Part shown: positions 8,522 to 16,867 of the stretch, one piece after another
How positions within the stretch are numbered: position 1 is the stretch's first letter
How the letters are laid out: each line of letters begins with the position of its first letter
Assembly (NCBI GenBank): GCA_049890275.1
Contig: JBMHBT010000017.1
Coordinates: 200,610-264,609 of the forward strand
From: UBA7374 sp049890275
GTDB lineage: Bacteria; Verrucomicrobiota; Verrucomicrobiia; Opitutales; Coraliomargaritaceae
Length of the DNA stretch: 64,000 nucleotides
Direction of reading: 5' to 3'
The notes under the pieces: generated by a model
The model's database searches: none
What the model saw: only the letters and a program-made list of their open reading frames with translations
What the model was told of the DNA's origin: nothing
Position numbers and translations under genes: made by a program

Positions 8522-9058
8522 TTAAGCGGACTTCTTACCTTCCTTACGTCGTACGTACTGACCGACAATGTGGACACCCTTACCCTTGTAGGGCTCGGCT
8601 GGATAGAAAGCATATATCTTAGCGGTCACTTGCCCAACAGCTTCTTTGTCTGCACCTTCAACTGTAAGCTTCGTGTTTTCTTTTACCGTAACCGTTATTC
8701 CGGTGGGTACATCAACAATACAGGGGTGCGAGTAGCCTAAAGCCAGATCCAGTTTGTTGCCTTGGAGAGCAGCACGGAAACCCACGCCTTTAATCTCTAA
8801 TTGCTTGCTGTAGCCCTCGACTACACCAGTTACCATATTATTGATAATCGATCGTGCTGTACCGTACATAGCACGCGCATGACGACTCTCATCGACCGGA
8901 CTCACGCAAACAGTATTGTCTGTAATTTCAATTTTTACAGCGCTGTCGAAAGTCTTTTCGAGCTTACCCTTCGGTCCTTCAACGCTTACAGTCTGTCCTT
9001 CAACAGTAACCTTAGCTTTGTCGAGGATGGGTACAGGAAGTTTTCCAATTCTACTCAT
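8522..9058 (-). CDS. rplF: 50S ribosomal protein L6
   Basis: 178 residues, two L6 repeats. Start MSRIGKLPVPI and the C-terminal signature PAEPYKGKGVHIVGQYVRRKEGKK. Lies near the sarcin-ricin loop where EF-G and EF-Tu bind. Standard spc position between rpsH and rplR. Confidence 0.97.
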   Translation of the reverse strand: MSRIGKLPVPILDKAKVTVEGQTVSVEGPKGKLEKTFDSAVKIEITDNTVCVSPVDESRHARAMYGTARSIINNMVTGVVEGYSKQLEIKGVGFRAALQGNKLDLALGYSHPCIVDVPTGITVTVKENTKLTVEGADKEAVGQVTAKIYAFYPAEPYKGKGVHIVGQYVRRKEGKKSA

Positions 9059-9075
9059 AATAAGTGCCTTTCAAT

Positions 9076-9474
9076 TTACCAAACTTTACAGACAAGCTCA
9101 CCGCCTACGCCGTTTTCACGAGCTTCACGAGCACGCATCACGCCTTTGGAGGTAGTTAGAATCGCCACCCCAAGACCGCCGAGGACACGGGGAATCTCAC
9201 GAGCACCATAGTAAAGACGGCGTCCAGGAGTACTGTGACGCTCAATACCGGTTATCGCCGGTGTATCGCCGATATATTTAAATTTAATATGCAATGTCTT
9301 GCGGCCTTTTTCATCCTCTCCTTCGGAAAAATCAGCTATGTAGCCTTCATCCTTGAGGATCTTTAAAAGAGCCAGGCGCATTTTAGAATGCGGCGTGACT
9401 GCTAGTTCCTTGCGAGCGGAACTAGCGTTGCGAATAATGGTGAGAAAATCACCGATGGTATCATGAACTGCCAT
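9076..9474 (-). CDS. rpsH: 30S ribosomal protein S8
   Basis: 132 residues. Start AVHDTIGDFLTIIRNA and C-terminal motif VLGGLGVAILTTSKGVMRAREARE. It binds helix 21 of 16S rRNA; in E. coli it also represses the spc operon at the rplE start. No matching helix-21 mimic was recognised near rplE here. Confidence 0.97.
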   Translation of the reverse strand: MAVHDTIGDFLTIIRNASSARKELAVTPHSKMRLALLKILKDEGYIADFSEGEDEKGRKTLHIKFKYIGDTPAITGIERHSTPGRRLYYGAREIPRVLGGLGVAILTTSKGVMRAREARENGVGGELVCKVW

Positions 9475-9532
9475 AGTATTTGTACTGCTGGGTTTTCAAT
9501 AATTATGTGGAAAGAAAAAGAAGCCGATGAGA

Positions 9533-9838
9533 CTACCAAGAAGACTTTGTCACGCCGGGAATTTTACCTCTGGAAGCGAGTTCACGAAAGGTAATACGAG
9601 ACAAGCCGAAGCGACGAATGAAAGCACGCGGGCGACCTGTTACGGAACAGCGGTTACGAGCGCGAATGGGTGAGCTGTTTTTAGGCAGCTTGGACAATTT
9701 AGCTTGGGCCTTGTAGAAATCCTCATCAGAGGTTTCTGGATCAGCCAAGACAGCCTTCAAGTGCTTGCGTTTCTCAGCGTACTTCTCGATCAGACGTACG
9801 CGCTTAAGATTACGGTGGATTGCTGATTTTTTAGCCAT
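9533..9838 (-). CDS. rpsN: 30S ribosomal protein S14 (long, zinc-free form)
   Basis: 101 residues, MAKKSAIHRNLKR start and NRCSVTGRPRAFIRRFGLSR C-terminal signature. It is the long form that lacks the CxxC...CxxC zinc ribbon; only one Cys is present. The only S14 copy in the window. Confidence 0.97.
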   Translation of the reverse strand: MAKKSAIHRNLKRVRLIEKYAEKRKHLKAVLADPETSDEDFYKAQAKLSKLPKNSSPIRARNRCSVTGRPRAFIRRFGLSRITFRELASRGKIPGVTKSSW

Positions 9839-9867
9839 AACGTTTCAATCAAATTATATAGGTGTTC

Positions 9868-10467
9868 TTATTGCGCTTCGGCATCCGCATTGGATGCGGC
9901 GCTTTCCTCTGCTGCGAGTTCCGAACTGGACTTACGAAAAGGCATACCAAAGAGACGCAGTAACTCACGACCTTCTTCGTCTGTTTGAGCAGTCGTGGTG
10001 AAACAAATATCCATACCAATGGTCGCTGTGTTTCCTTCCGCGCTCACTTCCGGAAAGATACTATGATCGGAAATACCGAGCGTGTAGTTGCCCTTACCAT
10101 CCAATTTTGCAGGAACCCCGCGAAAGTCACGAATGCAAGGAAGAGCAATATTTATCAGACGAAGCATGAAATCATACATAGCCTGTCCGCGCAGAGTTAC
10201 CTTGCAGCCAATTGGTTGGCCTTCGCGCAGCTTAAAATTAGAAATGCTAAGCTTTGCCTTTGTGGTTACCGGACGCTGACCAGCAATCTTCGTGATTTCT
10301 TCGTTCACGTACGCGACATGATTCTTATCTGAAGTCGCACTGAAGCCGGAGTTGATGACAATCTTGCTAACTGCCGGTACGTCGTGAACGTTGTCATAGC
10401 CGAACTTTTTCTTCAGTTCGTCGACGACCTTTTCGTTATAATGTTTTTTAAGGAGTGCTTGTTCCAT
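9868..10467 (-). CDS. rplE: 50S ribosomal protein L5 with acidic tail
   Basis: 5S rRNA binder in the central protuberance. 199 residues, against 179 in E. coli. Core motifs: VVINSGFSATSDKN, TTKAKLSISNFKLREGQPIG, then IRDFRGVPAKLDGKGNYTLGI. The last 20 or so residues (SSELAAEESAASNADAEAQ) are an Ala/Glu/Ser tail like those on L17 and S11. Confidence 0.96.
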   Translation of the reverse strand: MEQALLKKHYNEKVVDELKKKFGYDNVHDVPAVSKIVINSGFSATSDKNHVAYVNEEITKIAGQRPVTTKAKLSISNFKLREGQPIGCKVTLRGQAMYDFMLRLINIALPCIRDFRGVPAKLDGKGNYTLGISDHSIFPEVSAEGNTATIGMDICFTTTAQTDEEGRELLRLFGMPFRKSSSELAAEESAASNADAEAQ

Positions 10468-10521
10468 TGTTCAAGTTCCGGATTACCGACCCGGTATGTA
10501 TCGTTTGGATGATGCGTAAAA

Positions 10522-10767
10522 TTAATTGCTGCGGCGAGCGTCATACTTTTCGGCCAGCATAACGTTGGAGTAATGGATAGGAGCTTCTCGCTCAACCGAA
10601 CCACCTTCAGGATTTTCTTGCGTCTTGCGCTCATACTTCGTGACCAAGTTAACGCCTTCTACGAGGATCTTCTCGCCAGCTTTAACTTCGAGGACCTTTC
10701 CGCGCTTCCCTTTATGGGCGCCGGATATGACTACAACTTCCTGTTCGCGTTTTATTGCTTTAGACAT
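10522..10767 (-). CDS. rplX: 50S ribosomal protein L24
   Basis: 81 residues, KOW motif VVVISGAHKGKRGKVLEV near the N-terminus followed by VEGVNLVTKYERKTQENPEGG. Assembly initiator of the large subunit. Starts two bases after the rplN stop codon, so the two are probably coupled in translation. Confidence 0.96.
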   Translation of the reverse strand: MSKAIKREQEVVVISGAHKGKRGKVLEVKAGEKILVEGVNLVTKYERKTQENPEGGSVEREAPIHYSNVMLAEKYDARRSN

Positions 10768-10769
10768 AT

Positions 10770-11132
10770 CTAGAGAACCTCCGGTGCGAGTGAAATGATC
10801 TTCATGTACTTGGCGCGTAGTTCGCGGGCAACCGGGCCGAAGATACGAGTGCCCTTAGGATTGCCGTCGTTGTTAATAATGACAACAGCGTTGTTATCAA
10901 AGCGTAGGTAAGAACCGTCGCCACGACGAATAGGAGCCTTGGTACGAACAACCACAGCCTTCACTACCTCGCCTTTCTTTACAGAAGCATCTGTTGCAGA
11001 CTCTTTGACGTTACAGACAACAATATCGCCGACTGAAGCAGTCTTCTTATTTTGACCCAGTCGACGGATCATTTCGGCAGATTTTGCCCCGGTGTTATCC
11101 GCGACAAAAACTCGGCTGTTCATTTGTATCAT
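10770..11132 (-). CDS. rplN: 50S ribosomal protein L14
   Basis: 120 residues; MIQMNSRVFVADNTGAKSAE start and C-terminal GTRIFGPVARELR. Forms part of the subunit interface near L19 and the RsfS binding surface. Confidence 0.97.
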   Translation of the reverse strand: MIQMNSRVFVADNTGAKSAEMIRRLGQNKKTASVGDIVVCNVKESATDASVKKGEVVKAVVVRTKAPIRRGDGSYLRFDNNAVVIINNDGNPKGTRIFGPVARELRAKYMKIISLAPEVL

Positions 11133-11168
11133 GGCTATTCTCCAGTTAAAATTATTTCGCTAATCGAT

Positions 11169-11456
11169 TTAGACGGTTTGTTCTGTGCCCAGCTTAGGAG
11201 CCACTTGAAGAACACGAGTCACACGCCAACGTTTGAGCTTGCTCAGGGGACGTGTCTCCATGATCTCCACTTTGTCACCAAGACCACACTCATTTTTCTC
11301 ATCATGAGCGTGCACAACTGTCTTGCGCTTAATCTCTTTGCGGTAAAGCGGGTGCGGGATCTTGTAAAAGTAAGTAACCTTGATCGTTTTGTCACCAGAA
11401 CGACTGGTAACTTCTCCGATCAGTGACTTCCGTGAGTTGCGATTTTCTTCAGGCAT
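11169..11456 (-). CDS. rpsQ: 30S ribosomal protein S17
   Basis: OB-fold 16S binder. GEVTSRSGDKTIKVTYFYK and HPLYRKEIKRKTVVHAHDE are diagnostic. The frame is open to a TTG at 11462, two codons upstream; the ATG at 11456 is preferred. 95 residues, slightly longer than E. coli (84) because of a C-terminal tail. Confidence 0.95.
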   Translation of the reverse strand: MPEENRNSRKSLIGEVTSRSGDKTIKVTYFYKIPHPLYRKEIKRKTVVHAHDEKNECGLGDKVEIMETRPLSKLKRWRVTRVLQVAPKLGTEQTV

Positions 11457-11476
11457 GGTCAAAAAGGCTCAGGTGA

Positions 11477-11680
11477 TTAAGAATTAGCAGAGACAAGCTT
11501 CTTTTCTCGGAGTATCGTCTCCAAGCGAGCAATTTCATGGCGCAATTCTTTAAAACGGTGCGGGTGCTCAACCTGACCAGTCTGCTTACGCATGCGCAGG
11601 TTGACTTGTTCTTCGCGAGTCTCGCGAAGTTTCTTTTCGATTTCTATTTCGGACATTTCTCGTATATCTTTTGCAATCAT
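11477..11680 (-). CDS. rpmC: 50S ribosomal protein L29
   Basis: 67 residues, two-helix protein at the exit tunnel rim. Recognised by MSEIEIEKKLRETREEQVNLRM and ELRHEIARLETILRE. Located between rplP and rpsQ as expected. Confidence 0.95.
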   Translation of the reverse strand: MIAKDIREMSEIEIEKKLRETREEQVNLRMRKQTGQVEHPHRFKELRHEIARLETILREKKLVSANS

Positions 11681-11713
11681 GGGTCGTAAGCTCCTGGGGT
11701 CTGGAAACAGGGT

Positions 11714-12130
11714 CTACACTTCTTCGCGTGATACGAAGCGGCAACGGAATGGTAGTTTTGTGTCAGCGAGGCGTAAGGCTTCGCGGGCGGCAGTTGCCGA
11801 ACATCCAGCGATCTCAAAGAGCATCGTACCTGGCTTGATCACAGCAACCCAACGGTCAACCGAACCCTTACCTTTACCCATTCGGGTTTCAGCAGGCTTT
11901 TTCGTGACAGGCTTGTGGGGAAAGACTCGAATCCAAACCTTACCCTTACGCTTGAGACTACGCGTCATGGCGACACGGGCTGCCTCAATCTGCTGAGAGG
12001 TCATACGACCGCGGGAGAGAGATTGGATGCCAAAGTCCCCGAATGAAAGCTCATTGCCCTTCTGGGCCACACCGTAAATACGGCCTTTGTGAACTTTTCG
12101 GTACTTAGTACGTGATGGAAGGAGTGCCAT
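11714..12130 (-). CDS. rplP: 50S ribosomal protein L16
   Basis: 138 residues. MALLPSRTKYRKVHKGR start; SRGRMTSQQIEAARVAMTR; PVTKKPAETRMGKGKGSVD, which holds the conserved Arg region near the A-site tRNA elbow. Confidence 0.97.
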   Translation of the reverse strand: MALLPSRTKYRKVHKGRIYGVAQKGNELSFGDFGIQSLSRGRMTSQQIEAARVAMTRSLKRKGKVWIRVFPHKPVTKKPAETRMGKGKGSVDRWVAVIKPGTMLFEIAGCSATAAREALRLADTKLPFRCRFVSREEV

Positions 12131-12175
12131 GGTTTGCTGTCGTTAAAATAAGTTTAAATAGTCAATAGTAGGTTC

Positions 12176-12811
<636 letters not shown>

Positions 12812-12831
12812 AATATAATAGTAAAACTAAC

Positions 12832-13167
12832 TTAAGATTCGTCCGAAAGCACGATACGAATGTGGCTGGTTGCCTTTTTGTAAGGATGAGCGGAACCACG
12901 CGCAGCCGGACGGAACCGTTTGAAAGCAGGGCCTTGCTCAACAATAGCTGATTCTACTTTAAGCGCGTGCGATGAAAGGTTGTTGTTGTTTTCTGCGTTT
13001 GCAATTGCAGAGGCCAATGTCTTACCGACAAGACGTGCAGACTTGCGGGGAATGTAGCGGAGGATCTCAGCTGCTTCTGCAGCATTGCGTCCCTGAATGG
13101 CGCGAGTGATATCACGCACCTTACGGGGCGACATGCGAGCGTATTTTGTGTAGGCTTGTACCTGCAT
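12832..13167 (-). CDS. rplV: 50S ribosomal protein L22
   Basis: 111 residues from the ATG at 13167 (MQVQAYTKYARMSPRKVRD). The frame is open back to a TTG at 13176 but the ATG fits the family. C-terminal beta-hairpin RFRPAARGSAHPYKKATSHI reaches the exit tunnel. The upstream neighbour is not rpsS, as in nearly all bacteria, but a small secreted protein whose TGA ends five bases before this ATG. Confidence 0.96.
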   Translation of the reverse strand: MQVQAYTKYARMSPRKVRDITRAIQGRNAAEAAEILRYIPRKSARLVGKTLASAIANAENNNNLSSHALKVESAIVEQGPAFKRFRPAARGSAHPYKKATSHIRIVLSDES

Positions 13168-13172
13168 GGTTC

Positions 13173-13553
13173 TCAATTAATTTGAATTGTCTTAATGCGG
13201 GCAATGTCTCCCGACTGAATGAAAGTTTCTGATGAAAGATCGAGTATAAGCGCTGCGGCACGATCCGTGCGGCTTTCGATAATAATGATCTCAGCAATAC
13301 TGCGAAGACCTCGTTCGACTGTGCAGACCATACCACGTTTGAGACCTTGCTCCAGACCTCCACGAAGGAGAATGATATCGGCAGACTGTGATGGAACGAT
13401 CGATGCAACTGCAGCATAATTCGGACTGTAAATAGTCTCGTTAATGTATGCTGGTAGCGTCTGATCCACTTCATTCTTGGCCACCGCAAACAATGGGGCT
13501 GCCAATGCGAGCAGACCGAGCAAAGCGAGATACCTATTGAATAAGCGGATCAT
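13173..13553 (-). CDS. Small secreted protein of unknown function inside the S10 cluster
   Basis: 126 residues between rpsS and rplV, with gaps of 21 and 5 bases, on the same strand, so almost certainly co-transcribed and translated with the ribosomal genes. The N-terminus is a typical Sec signal peptide (MIRLFNRYLALLGLLALAAP, cleavage likely after FAVA). The mature part, about 100 residues, reads as beta-rich: a G-L-x-Q-G-L-x-x-G-M turn, a V-E-R-G turn, IAEIIIIE, then a final S-G-D-I-A-R. This pattern resembles small barrel domains such as the FlgT C-terminal fold, but that is only an impression. No ribosomal protein family matches. One Cys in the mature part. Function unknown. Confidence 0.85.
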   Translation of the reverse strand: MIRLFNRYLALLGLLALAAPLFAVAKNEVDQTLPAYINETIYSPNYAAVASIVPSQSADIILLRGGLEQGLKRGMVCTVERGLRSIAEIIIIESRTDRAAALILDLSSETFIQSGDIARIKTIQIN

Positions 13554-13574
13554 AATAATCAGGAAAGTAGTCGT

Positions 13575-13841
13575 CTACTTCTTACCCGGTTGGTGCGATT
13601 TAAAGGTACGGGAGGGAGCGAACTCACCGAGTTTGTGACCCACCATATTCTCCGTAACATAGACGGGCAGAAAACTGCGACCATTGTGTACGTTGAAATT
13701 CAGTCCTACAAAATCAGGAGTGATTGTGGAGCGGCGAGACCAAGTCTGAATTGGCTTACGATCACCCTGCGATTGAGCGGTCTCGACTTTTCTGGCGAGA
13801 TGAGGATCGACAAAGAAACCTTTTTTAACGGAACGTGACAT
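13575..13841 (-). CDS. rpsS: 30S ribosomal protein S19
   Basis: 88 residues. MSRSVKKGFFVDPHL start, IQTWSRRSTITPDFVG and NGRSFLPVYVTENMVGHKLGEFAPSR are diagnostic. 30S head protein near the A-site finger contact. Confidence 0.97.
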   Translation of the reverse strand: MSRSVKKGFFVDPHLARKVETAQSQGDRKPIQTWSRRSTITPDFVGLNFNVHNGRSFLPVYVTENMVGHKLGEFAPSRTFKSHQPGKK

Positions 13842-13860
13842 GTGCGGCTAATGGTTAAAA

Positions 13861-14706
13861 TTACTTCTTTTTGACCGGACGACCATTGCGGCGGACAAGA
13901 ATTTGAGAGTTCGTCGGGTTGGACTTTTTCCGAGTGGGGAAACCCTTTGAAAGCTGACCCCAGGGAGATTGCGGATGACCACCACCAGAAGTACGGCCCT
14001 CACCACCACCCATTGGGTGATCCACGGGATTCATCGCTACACCGCGAACACGAGGACGACGGCCTAGCCAGCGACTACGGCCAGCCTTACCCAGGCTTTG
14101 ATTTTGGTGCTCGTGATTGCCCACTTCTCCAATCGTTGCGCGGCAACGACTGTTCAAATAACGAATTTCACCGGAAGGGAGCTTTATTGTGGCACGATCA
14201 CCATCAACCGACACCAATTGTGCGGATTGTCCTGCTGAACGGGCAATTTGCGCACCACGACCCGGATGCATTTCAATCGCATGGATCTTAGTTGCCGGCG
14301 GAATTGTATGCAAAGGCATACTGTAGCCAGGACGAAACTCGACACGCTTATCAACATTGAGAAGGATATCACCTTCAGTGACTCCGCGAGGAGCGAGAAT
14401 GTAGCGCTTTTCGCCATCGGCATAAGCCAAGAGGGCAAGATTTGCTGTACGGTTGGGATCATATTCGATCGCCTGTACCTTCGCTGGGATGTCAATTTTA
14501 TCCCGACGAAAATCAATCAAACGGTAGGCGCGCTTATGACCGCCTCCACGGCGGCGGGAAGTAATGCGTCCATAGCAATTACGCCCCTTCTTGATATGCT
14601 TGTGCTTGGTTAGGCGACGCTCCGGCTTCTTGTCGCTTACTTCCTGCTTGTTGCGGGTAAGAAAGCGCTGACCGGGTGTTAAAGGTTTGGAGTTATTCAG
14701 TGGCAT
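13861..14706 (-). CDS. rplB: 50S ribosomal protein L2
   Basis: 281 residues. KHIKKGRNCYGRITSRRRGGG at residues about 33-53, SAGQSAQLVSVDGDRATIKL, and the C-terminal RGVAMNPVDHPMGGGEGR with the conserved His near the peptidyl transferase centre. Ends in a Lys-rich stretch. Confidence 0.98.
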   Translation of the reverse strand: MPLNNSKPLTPGQRFLTRNKQEVSDKKPERRLTKHKHIKKGRNCYGRITSRRRGGGHKRAYRLIDFRRDKIDIPAKVQAIEYDPNRTANLALLAYADGEKRYILAPRGVTEGDILLNVDKRVEFRPGYSMPLHTIPPATKIHAIEMHPGRGAQIARSAGQSAQLVSVDGDRATIKLPSGEIRYLNSRCRATIGEVGNHEHQNQSLGKAGRSRWLGRRPRVRGVAMNPVDHPMGGGEGRTSGGGHPQSPWGQLSKGFPTRKKSNPTNSQILVRRNGRPVKKK

Positions 14707-14727
14707 TATATCAGATCTCCTAAAGGC

Positions 14728-15018
14728 TTAAGCGAGTTCGATCTTATCACCCTCTTTGAGAGTTACGATGGCTTTCTTGTGGCCGGATTTAGTACCCGGG
14801 CGTCCACGACGGGAACGATCATTCTTAACTTTTGGCTTTTTGATCAAGGTGTTTACTTTCAGTACCTCAACATCAAATAACTTCTCAACCGCACGAGCGA
14901 TCTCCTTGCGATTCGCGCTCGGAGCCACTTGAAAGGTGTATTGATTGTGGTGAGCAGATAAATTAGCTGCCTTTTCAGTAACGCGGTATTCGCGAAGAAT
15001 CTTATCCGGGATAATCAT
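14728..15018 (-). CDS. rplW: 50S ribosomal protein L23
   Basis: 96 residues, exit-tunnel docking site for trigger factor and SRP. TEKAANLSAHHNQYTFQV, then NRKEIARAVEKLFDVEVLKVNT. Its ATG overlaps the rplD stop codon by one base (TAATG), implying translational coupling. Confidence 0.96.
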   Translation of the reverse strand: MIIPDKILREYRVTEKAANLSAHHNQYTFQVAPSANRKEIARAVEKLFDVEVLKVNTLIKKPKVKNDRSRRGRPGTKSGHKKAIVTLKEGDKIELA

Positions 15019-15656
15019 TATTTTTCACCTCCATTTGCGCGAGCCAGAATCGTTTGGATTCCTTTCTCACTGACGATGATGTTGCGGTACTGAACAACGT
15101 CTAAAGTGCTTAAGTTACAGGCTTCTGCCAGAGAGACGCCTTCAATATTCCGAGCGGCAAGCGCGGTATTACCTTCAAAGCTATCATCGATCAGCAATAC
15201 TCGTCCGCGTTTGGGAAGGACGGCGTTCAGAACTGTATTAAAAAGTTTTGTTTTAGGCGACTCGACTTGAAGAGCCTGAATGACTGTTAGTCCACCTTCG
15301 CTGGCACGCTCAAAAAGAGCACGACGGAAAGCGAGCGCTTTCATCTTGCCGTTGATTTTTTGTGTGTAATCCCGTGGCTTAGGGCCATGAGCAATACCAC
15401 CGTGACGTTGGTGCGGAGTGCGGCGATCACCTTGGCGAGCTGTACCGCTACCCTTCTGGCGGAAAAGCTTCTTACCGGATCCACGCACTTCTGCACGAGT
15501 CTTTGTAGAAGCCGTGCCCTGACGCGCGTTGGCGCGGTGAGCGATAACAACCTGGCGTAAGGCAGCTACGCCCTTGTCATCATCAAATTGAGGAAATTGA
15601 GCGAATTCTTTTTCTTCGCTGGTCGCCCCATCTGCAGTGTAAACCTTAAGTTTCAT
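15018..15656 (-). CDS. rplD: 50S ribosomal protein L4
   Basis: 212 residues. Extended tunnel loop with GTASTKTRAEVRGSGKKLFRQKGSGTARQGDRR-type composition (residues about 47-80, given here only in outline) and HGGIAHGPKPRDY. In E. coli it is the autogenous regulator of the S10 operon; a leader hairpin before rplC (16339-16375) is a candidate target. Confidence 0.96.
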   Translation of the reverse strand: MKLKVYTADGATSEEKEFAQFPQFDDDKGVAALRQVVIAHRANARQGTASTKTRAEVRGSGKKLFRQKGSGTARQGDRRTPHQRHGGIAHGPKPRDYTQKINGKMKALAFRRALFERASEGGLTVIQALQVESPKTKLFNTVLNAVLPKRGRVLLIDDSFEGNTALAARNIEGVSLAEACNLSTLDVVQYRNIIVSEKGIQTILARANGGEK

Positions 15657-15682
15657 AGCTATATATTCCGTTTCTATTGAGG

Positions 15683-16327
<645 letters not shown>

Positions 16328-16338
16328 GATACTAATTG

Positions 16339-16375
16339 GCAGGTGCGGCCGGGCGGCTGCGTTTGCTAGACCTGC
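16339..16375 (-). promoter_or_regulatory. Hairpin in the rplC leader
   Basis: On the transcript strand GCAGGT (16375-16370) pairs with ACCTGC (16344-16339) and encloses a GC-rich inner GCCG/CGGC helix. It ends 11 bases before the rplC ATG. The same 171-base gap also holds a GCTCG/CGAGC hairpin further upstream and a TTGACG hexamer. The position, at the head of the rplC-rplD-rplW-rplB run, fits an autogenous control or processing site; this is inference. Confidence 0.35.
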
Positions 16376-16498
16376 GTTAGCGGTTAAGGAAAATTGTTAA
16401 GTTGCTCGGGAGGGAGCGAGCGCGCGAAGAAAGAGAGAATATCCGCGTTCGTCAACCCTGATTTGAGAATATTTTAAAATGTTCTTTTTTCGGGGCAC

Positions 16499-16807
16499 TT
16501 AAACGTTGATCGAAATATCGACGCCTGCAGGAAGATTCAGCTTCTTCAGCTCATCCACAGTAGCTGCAGTCGGCTCAATGATATCAATCAAGCGCTTGTG
16601 TGTACGTACTTCAAACTGCTCCATCGCCTTCTTGTTGACGTGAACAGAACGATTCACAGTGAACTTCTCAATGTGAATGGGCATGGGAACCGGTCCAGAG
16701 ACACGGGCGCCGGAGCGTTTAGCGGTTTCGACGATGTCAGCTGCTGACTGGTCAATAACGCGGTAATCGAAGCCTTTCAGGCGAATACGGATGCGTGGAG
16801 CACTCAT
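16499..16807 (-). CDS. rpsJ: 30S ribosomal protein S10 (NusE)
   Basis: 102 residues. RIRIRLKGFDYRVIDQSAADI and GPVPMPIHIEKFTVNRS are diagnostic. Structural 30S head protein and NusB/NusG partner in antitermination. Placed 60 bases after fusA where tuf often lies, so the str cluster reads rpsL-rpsG-fusA-rpsJ. Confidence 0.97.
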   Translation of the reverse strand: MSAPRIRIRLKGFDYRVIDQSAADIVETAKRSGARVSGPVPMPIHIEKFTVNRSVHVNKKAMEQFEVRTHKRLIDIIEPTAATVDELKKLNLPAGVDISINV

Positions 16808-16867
16808 TATTTTGGTTGGTTACTTATTTTAGTTAGAATTTTGATTCGAAAATCGGTCTAGAACCTC

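Noticed and set aside
13121..13489. 122-residue minus-strand ORF overlapping the secreted S10-cluster gene
   Set aside because: Different frame across both the inserted gene and rplV; no signal or family pattern, whereas the 13173-13553 frame has both.
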